Below are positions 1-5,533 of a DNA stretch of 6,870 nucleotides, in pieces. The DNA lies in assembly GCA_937920255.1 (NCBI GenBank), contig CALDSL010000259.1, forward strand, positions 1-6,870, in the 5' to 3' direction. The position numbers were made by a program, and so were the translations under genes. Within the stretch, counting starts at the first letter, position 1; each line of letters opens with the position of its first letter. Below the pieces are notes generated by a model. That model was given only the letters and a program-made list of their open reading frames with translations, did not search any database and was not told where the DNA came from. This DNA is from an uncultured Anaerolineaceae bacterium. Its GTDB lineage: Bacteria; Chloroflexota; Anaerolineae; Anaerolineales; Anaerolineaceae.

Positions 1-2
1 AT

Positions 3-293
3 TACCCCAACGAGGGCTTCTCGCTGGTGCACAATGCCACCTACTGGACCAAAGGCGATGCCGGTGATCTGATGCGGGTGCGCTCCGGCGGTGGTAACGG
101 CGGATTGGTGGCCGGACTGTACTCGTGGGAAAAATCCTACTACGGCACCATCGCCGTCTGCTTCGACGGCCGCGTGATCATCCAGACCTTCTCCACCCAC
201 GATTACCGCAAGAGCGACGTCACCGACCTGTGGCAGAATTACGTCTATTACACCTTGAAAAACCACTTCCTCAAATTGCAGGAAGCTGATTAA
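3..293 (+). CDS. 3' end of an unidentified protein (partial, N-terminus outside window)
   Basis: An open frame enters from the left edge and ends at TAA (291-293), giving 96 visible residues. The in-frame GTG at 27 is not taken as a start, because the frame is open upstream of it with similar codon use and no ribosome site is seen there. The visible part alternates hydrophobic strands and Gly-rich turns (SGGGNGGLVAGLYSW, then YYGTIAVCFDGRVIIQTFST) and ends in an aromatic helix (DLWQNYVYYTLKNHF). A strand containing 'GRV' followed by a terminal 'LWQNxxYY' helix is loosely like the C-terminus of ThuA/glutamine-amidotransferase-like folds, but I do not recognise the family and this is only a hint. 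No signal or membrane segment lies in the visible part. It is convergent with the winged-helix gene downstream. Confidence 0.75.
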   Translation, partial: YPNEGFSLVHNATYWTKGDAGDLMRVRSGGGNGGLVAGLYSWEKSYYGTIAVCFDGRVIIQTFSTHDYRKSDVTDLWQNYVYYTLKNHFLKLQEAD

Positions 294-331
294 GCGCAAT
301 TCCCCATCAGAAATAAGGCGAAATCGACCGG

Positions 332-353
332 GCGTGGTATTCGCGTGCCACGC
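332..353. terminator. Hairpin between convergent genes, possible weak bidirectional terminator
   Basis: Arms GCGTGG (332-337) and CCACGC (348-353) pair perfectly. A U-G and an A-U pair extend the stem to 8 bp around a 6-nt loop. It lies between the stop of the left-edge gene (293) and the stop of the minus-strand winged-helix gene (375), where a terminator for either would be expected. There is no adjacent T-tract on either strand (TTTT occurs only about 10 nt downstream on the plus strand), so intrinsic termination is uncertain. Confidence 0.35.
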
Positions 354-374
354 ACTGTAATCGGTTTTCGGAAT

Positions 375-830
375 CTACGCCTGCTCCTGCTCCACCCAGC
401 GCTGGCCGGCCTGAATTTCGGCCGCTTCGCTCGCCAGCAGCGCCATGCCGCGCTGTTGCTCCGCGCCGCCCTGCTTCGCCAGCCGGTCGGCCAGCGACTG
501 CAGCTTCAGATAATAGTTCGCGTGGCGCTGCTGGCTCAGGGTTAGCTCATCGCCTGCCAGCAGGCTGCGCGCAAATTCGCGCCCGGTCTGGCTCAGGCGA
601 AAACGGTAGCGCAGCTTGTTATGCTCCAGCAAACCCAGCGACACCAGTCGCGTCAGCCGGATATGCGCCACCGCGTCCGGCGGCAGTTCGCGCACGGTTT
701 TCAACCCCCACACCGCGGCCGCCGCGGCCGCGTCGAAACTGCCGGTGAACACTGCCAGCCGGCGCCAGTCTTGCTGTTGCGCTTCTCCCAGCGCGTGATA
801 CCGATGCGCGAATACGCTTGAAATATCCAT
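375..830 (-). CDS. Small STAND/NB-ARC-type winged-helix domain protein, no ATPase
   Basis: This 151-residue protein resembles the segment that follows the ATPase in NB-ARC/AfsR-like STAND regulators. Residues 4-33 (FAHRYHALGEAQQQDWRRLA, then VFTGSFD) match the usual 'RY..L...QQ..FRRLAVF.G.FD' entry into the winged helix. Residues 56-90 (VAHIRLTRLVSLGLLEHNKL, then RYRFRLSQTGREFARSLL) fit the recognition helix, wing and final helix. Residues 102-110 (RHANYYLKL) fit the start of the following helical repeats. The P-loop ATPase and the long TPR region normal in the family are absent. The start at 830 is preferred over the longer ATG at 932: AGGGGG lies 5 nt upstream, a promoter ends about 30 bp upstream, and the longer form would begin inside a terminator stem. 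Residues 34-39 are a six-alanine run encoded by a GC-rich repeat. It could be a small DNA- or protein-binding regulator or a relic of a larger STAND gene; no continuing TPR sequence is seen after the stop. Confidence 0.72.
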   Translation of the reverse strand: MDISSVFAHRYHALGEAQQQDWRRLAVFTGSFDAAAAAAVWGLKTVRELPPDAVAHIRLTRLVSLGLLEHNKLRYRFRLSQTGREFARSLLAGDELTLSQQRHANYYLKLQSLADRLAKQGGAEQQRGMALLASEAAEIQAGQRWVEQEQA

Positions 831-859
831 CAATGCCCCCTGTTCCCTGGAATACAAAC

Positions 860-888
860 ATTGTAGGCACATATGGCGCGCGAGTCTA
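860..888 (-). promoter_or_regulatory. Predicted sigma-70-type promoter of the winged-helix gene
   Basis: On the minus strand, TAGACT (-35; 883-888) and TACAAT (-10; 860-865) are separated by 17 bp. Transcription would start near 853, giving a leader of about 23 nt that contains AGGGGG before the ATG at 830. The -35 matches consensus at 4 of 6 positions and the -10 at 5 of 6. This is a prediction from sequence only. Confidence 0.45.
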
Positions 889-923
889 TTACCCGTTTGA
901 AGTATTTTTGACACCCACAACTT

Positions 924-959
924 AAAAAGCACGAGCCAGCTCTTGCGAACTGGCTCGTG
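924..959 (-). terminator. Intrinsic terminator of the sigma/FecR operon
   Basis: CACGAGCCAG (930-939) and CTGGCTCGTG (950-959) form a perfect 10-bp stem with a 10-nt loop. On the minus strand the stem is followed after one base by TTTTT (924-928), the layout of a rho-independent terminator. It lies 77 bp after the FecR-protein stop at 1036 and upstream of the winged-helix promoter, so it separates the two transcription units. Confidence 0.8.
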
Positions 960-993
960 TCATTGCTATGTTGGCTTCAAAGCTCTTTTTATC

Positions 994-1021
994 TCGCGTG
1001 CTTCCCCTGTGTCACACGCGA
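994..1021. repeat. Inverted repeat in the 3' untranslated region of the FecR gene
   Basis: TCGCGTG (994-1000) and CACGCGA (1015-1021) are perfect 7-bp arms around a 14-nt loop, starting 15 bp after the FecR-protein stop. No T-tract follows on the minus strand, so it is not a classical terminator. It could be an mRNA 3'-end stabiliser ahead of the true terminator at 924-959. Confidence 0.4.
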
Positions 1022-1035
1022 AGCGAAATCTCTCA

Positions 1036-3072
1036 TTACGGCTTCTTGTTGGGGTTGGGCTTCTTGGTCGGCTTGGGCTTATCCGGCCCCTTGCCCGGGT
1101 TATCCTTGTCGTTGCCCTTGGGCGGTTCTGGGGTGCCGGTCATGGCCGGGTTCTCGACGCCGTCCACCAGCTTCTTGATATTGCCCCAGCCCATGCCCGA
1201 GCGCCGCATGGTGAAGATATCCTCCACCGGCACGCCGCTCTCGCGGCTCATCTCGTAGGCGCTCTTGATTTCGCCGAAGCCGAAGTTTTGGCAGAACCAG
1301 CCCATGATCTCCTCATACGGCACGCCAAACTCGGCGGCCAGGCGCATCCCGGTCGGCTGTGGTTCCGCGCCGGTGCAGGCTGAGGCAGGCGCGGTAGGCG
1401 TTCCGCCAGGGGTCAGGGTCACAACCGGCGTGCCGGTAGCGGTGGCTTCGCAACCCGAGTGGATGGTGAAGTCAAACTGCGCGTTTTCCTGCACCGGGCC
1501 ATTGGTGGTGTGCGAGAGCAGAACACGTATTGTCACGCTCTGGTCAACCGCCGTGGCCCAATTGCCATTCATTGCCACCTGAACGCTGAACCCGGCCGAT
1601 CCGCCCGCGCCGATACTATCGATGCGTTCCGGGCTGACCGAGGCGCTGTCCACGTAGCCGGCGCCGTCAATCACCAGCGCCTCCAGGCGCACGTTGCTGA
1701 CTGCCGCCGTGCCTGTATTCACCAGGCTGCCGTCGGTGCTGAAGCTGTCGCCGGTGCAGCCGTACATTTCAGCCGAACCCGGCTGGAACTGCAGATCGGA
1801 TGCCGGAGCAATGCTGGTGGGCACGGGTGTTTCGGTGGGCAGTGGTTCTTCTTCTTCGCCCATTTTTTCAATGCTCACCGCCAGCCACGAGCCGTCTTCC
1901 AGCACCTGGAACGTCACTTTGGCAACGTCGCCGGTCTGAATTTCGGGGTCGATCATGGTGGCGCTGTTCACCTGCACCGTGGCGCTGCCAACCTGCCATT
2001 CGGTGGCGCCCATGCTGTTCACCACGCCGGTGTAGGTTAGCAGGCTGGGCTGCGGCTCGGTTTCTGTCGCCAGCGCGATGCTGTCGGCCTGCCACACGTT
2101 GCCATCCAGAATGCGGCCGCCGACTTCCACGATGCTGCCCACCACCGGGCTGCCGGTAATCTGGGTCTGCTCGTTGACCATCACGGTCACGCCGTCCACT
2201 TTCCAGCTCGTCGCGCCGATTTCCTGTACCGCGCCGCGCAGGCTGAAGGTGTAAGCCGGCTCTTCCAGCCCGATCTCGGCGCTGGCCAGGCTGGCCTGCC
2301 CCGGCAGCAGGAAGACCTGCGAACCGCCGCTGTTCACTTCCACCTTGCCGGTGGTCACCGAGAACAGGGCCTTGCCCACCTGATCCACCGCCACGGCGAA
2401 GGAGGTGCCATGCACGCGTGCGTCGCCGTTGGGCGTCTGCACCACAAAGCTGCTGTCCTTGCCGTCAAACGGCACCACGCGGTGATTGGTTTTCCCGGCG
2501 CGCTGCACCAGCGCCAGGTTGATCGTGCCGCGGCCGCCGTCCAGCGTCGCCAGGGTCACGTCCGCGTTCGGCCCGAGCATGCTATAGCTGCCCTCCGAAA
2601 ACGCCAGCGTCACGCTGGAGCCGTCGTAGGTGCGCACACGCTGGCCGGCTTTCACTGTTTCGCCGCTGGAAACAATTTTCCAGTCCTCTGCTGTATCCGA
2701 TGAGGCCACTTCCACCAGCCCGCTCACATTCGCGATCTTGGCTGTGTCCGCGGCCGGGGAGAAAAAGACCACCGCCAGCCCGATCACCAGGGCCAGCATC
2801 ACCGCGGCCGCCCCCAGCATCACCGGCATGGAAAACCAGCGCCCCCTGGTTGTTGTTTGTGCTCTAAATGATGTGTTCATTTTCCGTTTATCCTCCATGG
2901 CTCTTGCAGTGTTGGCCTGGGGGTGGACCGTGCTGTGCACGGCGCCCGCCAGTTGGATCAATGGCGCCAATTCGGCATCCTCGGCCTGCAGCCGGGAAAT
3001 GACCTCCGGTACAGGCACGCCATCTTCAATTGCTTCCAGGTGATTTTGCAGGGCATCATCCAAGTTTTTCAT
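1036..3072 (-). CDS. FecR-domain membrane protein, probable anti-sigma/sensor partner of the ECF sigma factor
   Basis: This 678-residue single-pass membrane protein is encoded directly after the sigma factor. Residues 1-50 form a cytoplasmic helical segment of the kind often fused to FecR-type proteins in sigma operons; no HxxxCxxC zinc anti-sigma motif is present. Residues 82-105 are the only strong membrane helix (MLGAAAVMLALVIGLAVVFF). Residues 112-265 form a FecR domain, including 'VKAGQRVRTYDGSSVTLAFS', 'VQTPNGDARVHGTSFAV' and 'TGKVEV...FLLPGQ'. Residues 277-333 and 346-402 are two DUF5666-like units that share 'GATxWxV' and 'DGxWxAxSI'. An acidic Thr/Pro linker (405-420) precedes a CARDB-like beta domain (438-541, Cys at both ends). 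After a second Thr/Pro linker come two copies of a 30-residue repeat (581-610, 611-640) and a Lys/Pro/Asn/Gly-rich tail (650-678). By orientation, everything after residue 105 should be outside the cell. The start is 17 bp inside the sigma gene, preceded by GGAAGGTGGAAG, so coupled translation is likely. It has no LPxTG plus C-terminal hydrophobic anchor, so it is not a sortase substrate of the usual kind. Confidence 0.88.
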   Translation of the reverse strand: MKNLDDALQNHLEAIEDGVPVPEVISRLQAEDAELAPLIQLAGAVHSTVHPQANTARAMEDKRKMNTSFRAQTTTRGRWFSMPVMLGAAAVMLALVIGLAVVFFSPAADTAKIANVSGLVEVASSDTAEDWKIVSSGETVKAGQRVRTYDGSSVTLAFSEGSYSMLGPNADVTLATLDGGRGTINLALVQRAGKTNHRVVPFDGKDSSFVVQTPNGDARVHGTSFAVAVDQVGKALFSVTTGKVEVNSGGSQVFLLPGQASLASAEIGLEEPAYTFSLRGAVQEIGATSWKVDGVTVMVNEQTQITGSPVVGSIVEVGGRILDGNVWQADSIALATETEPQPSLLTYTGVVNSMGATEWQVGSATVQVNSATMIDPEIQTGDVAKVTFQVLEDGSWLAVSIEKMGEEEEPLPTETPVPTSIAPASDLQFQPGSAEMYGCTGDSFSTDGSLVNTGTAAVSNVRLEALVIDGAGYVDSASVSPERIDSIGAGGSAGFSVQVAMNGNWATAVDQSVTIRVLLSHTTNGPVQENAQFDFTIHSGCEATATGTPVVTLTPGGTPTAPASACTGAEPQPTGMRLAAEFGVPYEEIMGWFCQNFGFGEIKSAYEMSRESGVPVEDIFTMRRSGMGWGNIKKLVDGVENPAMTGTPEPPKGNDKDNPGKGPDKPKPTKKPNPNKKP

Positions 3073-3625
3073 CTTCCACCTTCCACTCCCTCATGTGCGT
3101 ACGCAGTTCCAACAATCCCCGTCGCTGCAGGCCTTTTACAGCGTCTTCACTTTTGTGCAAAATTTGCCCTGTCTGTGCCAGGCTCATGCCGATGATAAAA
3201 CGCAGGATTATCACGTCGCGCTGGTCCGGCATCAGGCCGTTCAATGCCCTGGTCAACTGTTCATGCGTGAGGCGCTGTTCGGCTGCCTGAGTTGGGTCAC
3301 CATCCAGCGCTGCCACATCTTCATGTAGTTCCACGTTCACCCGGTTGTTGTTCTTGCGGTAGTGATCAATCACCATGTTGCGCGCCACTTGGAACAACCA
3401 GGCCTGCAGTGATGTGGCGCGCGGTTGAAAGTCAGAAAGCCGGTGAACCATGCGGAAAAACACTTCTGACGCGAGATCTTCCGCCAGGTGTACATCACCG
3501 ACGCGATAGTACAGGTAATGAAACACACCTGTATAGTAGCGGTCGTACAGTGATCCCAGCGCTTCGCTGTTGCCCTTTTGTGCCCGGGCCAGCAGTTCGC
3601 CGGTGTGATGATCAGTCACTGGCAT
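3056..3625 (-). CDS. ECF-type RNA polymerase sigma factor
   Basis: This 189-residue protein has the two-domain layout and length of group 4 (extracytoplasmic function) sigma factors. Region 2 spans about residues 20-90, with YDRYYTGVFHYLYYRVGD, AEDLASEVFFRM (the -10 and core-binding helices) and LQAWLFQVARNMVIDHYRK. Region 4 spans about 119-178, with DQRDVIILRFIIGMSLAQTG and SEDAVKGLQRRGLLELR, the helix-turn-helix that contacts the -35 element. The ATG at 3625 is the first start consistent with the family N-terminus; no good Shine-Dalgarno precedes it (GGAAAG lies too far upstream). The downstream FecR-protein gene overlaps its 3' end by 17 bp, a strong sign of one operon and of a sigma/regulator pair. 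The promoter of the operon is not evident: the 204-bp intergenic stretch has an AT-rich TATATT-like box on the minus strand but no convincing -35. The sigma factor directs RNA polymerase to its own regulon, which cannot be read from this window. Confidence 0.93.
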   Translation of the reverse strand: MPVTDHHTGELLARAQKGNSEALGSLYDRYYTGVFHYLYYRVGDVHLAEDLASEVFFRMVHRLSDFQPRATSLQAWLFQVARNMVIDHYRKNNNRVNVELHEDVAALDGDPTQAAEQRLTHEQLTRALNGLMPDQRDVIILRFIIGMSLAQTGQILHKSEDAVKGLQRRGLLELRTHMREWKVEDEKLG

Positions 3626-3715
3626 CAGCGGTTTCTGCTTTCCAATAACGTTTTTTCATTCCTACAATATATAACGAAACTGGTTGAAAAAAGAGTCGCG
3701 ATATCATTTTATGAC

Positions 3716-3744
3716 TTGCATTAATCGCACGTATGTTCTACAAT
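3716..3744 (+). promoter_or_regulatory. Predicted sigma-70-type promoter of the sortase-like gene
   Basis: TTGCAT (3716-3721) and TACAAT (3739-3744) are separated by exactly 17 bp. Transcription would start near 3751, leaving a leader of about 79 nt before the ATG at 3830. A direct repeat overlaps the spacer, -10 and start site (see the separate entry), which suggests control by a repressor. The promoter points away from the sigma/FecR operon. Confidence 0.6.
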
Positions 3745-3757
3745 ACATATGTTCTAC
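3729..3757 (+). promoter_or_regulatory. Tandem 13-bp operator-like repeat over the sortase-like promoter
   Basis: ACGTATGTTCTAC (3729-3741) and ACATATGTTCTAC (3745-3757) differ at one base and are 16 bp apart. They flank the -10 box TACAAT. The second contains the palindrome ACATATGT. Read on the minus strand, each contains GAACATAYGT, which resembles the first ten bases of a Gram-positive LexA-type box (GAAC-N4-GTTC) but lacks the final TTC. Binding of any regulator is inference. Confidence 0.5.
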
Positions 3758-3829
3758 TACAGGAAGTCGCGTAAAAATACAATGCCTGCCCGCGGCGCGG
3801 ACCGGCAATAATTTGTCGAGGTTCTTTTC

Positions 3830-4663
3830 ATGCAGCGTCCAAGTCATGGTCTCATCCTGGCAGCAACCGGCGTAGCCGTGCTGCTGTTCATCTGGATTGT
3901 TACCGCCATCTCTCCCGGTGTCGTGCCGACGGCCAGCGCGGCGCAGTTTGCCCAATCAGCAGACCTGGCTTCCCAGTCGCTCCAGCAAGGAGAACCCGCC
4001 AGCGCGCCCGATCCCGGCCTGGCTGCCGCGTTGACGGTCGCCGAGCAGACCGCGCCAGTGGTTGAACCGCAGGCGTTTGTCCCCGCGCCAGCCATCGCGG
4101 AGCTCCAGCCCGCCAGCGCCAGCACCGTGGTCGAACCGGTCTACGTCAAGCCGGAGTACGTCAACGACCTCGATGATTTCGTGAATACCATCGTCCCCAC
4201 CGGCGGCAGATCCGATCAACTGATCGGCATTTTCGTGGATGGCATCCTGGCGCTCGGCATCAACCAGCAGCCCCCCGGCGATAACAACTGGGTTACCGAA
4301 GAGGAAAATAAGGCCACCATTTTCCGCGCCGCCGCCCAGCACGGGGTCATCGGCCTGCTGGCGCACAACACCCGCGCCGGCCGCGATTTCTCCGCCATCC
4401 AGCCCGGCCAGCGCCTCCAGTTGGTCTACGGCGATGGCAGCGTGCGCAATTATCGCCTGGCCAGCGCCAAGAGCTACCAGGCGCTCGACCCGCGCAGTCC
4501 TTCCAGCGATTTTATCGACCTGTCGACCTCTGAACATCTGACCGCCGGCGACGTCTTCAACCGTTTTTACACCGGCACCTTCCCGCTCGTGCTGCAAACC
4601 TGCATCGAGCAGAACGGCGACAGCTTCTGGGGCCGGCTGTTCCTGGTGGCCGAACCCGAATAA
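3830..4663 (+). CDS. Sortase-like membrane-anchored cysteine transpeptidase
   Basis: This 277-residue protein has an N-terminal membrane anchor (residues 7-28, GLILAATGVAVLLFIWIVTA) and then a Pro/Ala/Glu-rich extracytoplasmic linker (about 35-110). Its C-terminal beta-rich domain (about 112-275) carries the sortase catalytic signature in order: His179 in GLLAHN, Cys258 in LVLQTC (family TLxTC) and Arg269 in WGRLFLV. The stretch between, with 'QPGQRLQLVYGDGSVRNYRL', fits the beta-barrel strands. Sortases cleave a sorting signal and join the protein to the cell wall or to another protein outside the membrane. Ala in place of the usual Gly before His-Asn is atypical. No LPxTG substrate or pilin gene is visible in the window, so the substrate is unknown and a different peptidase-like role is possible. 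GAGG sits 8 nt before the ATG. No terminator is seen after the stop. Confidence 0.68.
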   Translation: MQRPSHGLILAATGVAVLLFIWIVTAISPGVVPTASAAQFAQSADLASQSLQQGEPASAPDPGLAAALTVAEQTAPVVEPQAFVPAPAIAELQPASASTVVEPVYVKPEYVNDLDDFVNTIVPTGGRSDQLIGIFVDGILALGINQQPPGDNNWVTEEENKATIFRAAAQHGVIGLLAHNTRAGRDFSAIQPGQRLQLVYGDGSVRNYRLASAKSYQALDPRSPSSDFIDLSTSEHLTAGDVFNRFYTGTFPLVLQTCIEQNGDSFWGRLFLVAEPE

Positions 4664-4680
4664 TTGCTCGATTTTCCCTC

Positions 4681-4709
4681 TTGAAAAACACGCTGTTCTT
4701 CGTTATGAT
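4681..4709 (+). promoter_or_regulatory. Predicted sigma-70-type promoter of the 260-residue gene
   Basis: TTGAAA (4681-4686) and TATGAT (4704-4709) have a 17-bp spacer, close to consensus in both boxes. Transcription would start near 4716, giving a leader of about 35 nt. That leader contains a small inverted repeat, TTTCGA (4720-4725) with TCGAAA (4734-4739), directly before the ribosome site AGGAGG (4741-4746). Confidence 0.68.
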
Positions 4710-4717
4710 TAGAACAG
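4693..4717 (+). promoter_or_regulatory. Inverted repeat over the -10 box, operator-like
   Basis: CTGTTCT (4693-4699) and AGAACAG (4711-4717) are perfect 7-bp arms with an 11-bp centre that contains the -10 box TATGAT. A dimeric repressor bound here would block transcription. The half-site GTTCT also occurs in the repeat over the sortase-like promoter. No T-tract follows, so a terminator role is unlikely. Confidence 0.45.
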
Positions 4718-4750
4718 ATTTTCGATTAACGATTCGAAACAGGAGGGAGC

Positions 4751-5533
4751 ATGAACCGGACCCCAATCCCGCCGCTGCGCAAGCGCATCCGATTTTCCTT
4801 TGAGGTCAATGTCGAATACCGGCCCATCCCGCTCGACGGGCAGGATGCCGAGCTGGCGCGCCTGCGCCAGATCTTACTGTCGCGCCCCGAATTAATGGAA
4901 CGCCTGCTGGGCTGCCAGGCCATGCGCGCCCTGGCAGAATATATGGAAGGCCAGGCGCGCCCCAATGGCCTGTTTGGCTTCGAGGAAGAAGATCTACTGG
5001 AAGCCGCCGCCCGCTCCGCCGATCCCGATGATGTGATGCCGCTGCTGGCCGCCATCGCCGGCGATTGGGGCTTCGAATACATGGAGCCGGTCACCCGCGC
5101 GCCGGTGCGCAGCCAGGTGGCCAGCCTGCAAGCCGTCGACCTGGATACAGGCCATCCCCTCACCTTGCGCCCACCCAGCCAGCCGCTGGTGCGCCGCCGC
5201 ACCCGCAGCTACCTCATCGCCGAGACCGAAAATGCCCTGGTGGCCAACGCCAGCGCCTATCACTTCTCCTACCCAGGCGTGGATTGGGCCTTTGAAGTCA
5301 ACCGCACCATCGACGCGTTGCTGCAGGACGCGCAAAGCTTCTCCCATCCCCTGGCGCTGATCGAGTTCACCATCTACGCCGCCAGCCCGCAGGAATACGA
5401 ACTAGTCAAGAGCGAGATCGAGCGCGTGTGCCGCCAGCGCGCCCCTCAGGCGCGCCTGTCGTTCGGCTGGTTTACCGCTTACCGCATCGAAGTCCCGCTC
5501 CAGCAGGAGCAGGAACCGGCCTGCGCCGATTAG
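4751..5533 (+). CDS. Conserved-looking protein of unknown function, 260 residues
   Basis: I do not recognise this protein. It has no signal peptide, membrane segment or cysteine cluster, so it is probably cytosolic. It opens with a basic Pro-rich stretch (NRTPIPPLRKR) and a beta strand (IRFSFEVNVEYRPI). Helical segments follow at about 34-66 and 76-106 (LARLRQILLSRPELMERLL and EEEDLLEAAARSADPDDVMP). A C-terminal beta-alpha-beta unit (LALIEFTIYAASPQEYELVK through RLSFGWFTAYRIEVPL, about 200-250) looks like a small ferredoxin-like or binding module. AGGAGG lies 4 nt before the ATG, and a near-consensus promoter with an operator-like inverted repeat lies upstream, so the gene is likely expressed and regulated on its own. 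Its TAG overlaps the TAA of the opposing transglutaminase-like gene. Confidence 0.82.
   Translation: MNRTPIPPLRKRIRFSFEVNVEYRPIPLDGQDAELARLRQILLSRPELMERLLGCQAMRALAEYMEGQARPNGLFGFEEEDLLEAAARSADPDDVMPLLAAIAGDWGFEYMEPVTRAPVRSQVASLQAVDLDTGHPLTLRPPSQPLVRRRTRSYLIAETENALVANASAYHFSYPGVDWAFEVNRTIDALLQDAQSFSHPLALIEFTIYAASPQEYELVKSEIERVCRQRAPQARLSFGWFTAYRIEVPLQQEQEPACAD

Noticed and set aside
831..932. Longer N-terminus of the winged-helix protein starting at ATG 932
   Set aside because: The extension overlaps the operon terminator and the predicted promoter, has no ribosome site and does not resemble the family. The start at 830 has AGGGGG at the right distance.
1036..1130. Lys/Pro-rich tail of the FecR protein as a sortase sorting signal
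   Set aside because: There is no LPxTG-like motif followed by a hydrophobic segment; the protein simply ends in a basic low-complexity tail.
1459..2040. 193-residue plus-strand open frame opposite the FecR-protein gene
   Set aside because: It is rich in His, Arg and Ala with no domain signature, has no ribosome site, and lies wholly antisense to a gene with clear domains. It is a GC-rich shadow frame.
3626..3715. Promoter for the sigma/FecR operon, including a possible autoregulated ECF-type site
   Set aside because: On the minus strand a TATATT box exists, but no -35 of either sigma-70 or AAC/CGT ECF type is at a proper spacing. It is left unannotated rather than guessed.
3956..4597. 213-residue minus-strand open frame opposite the sortase-like gene
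   Set aside because: Its composition is Gly/Ala/Asp-rich without recognisable motifs, whereas the plus strand carries the anchor and the His/Cys/Arg signature.
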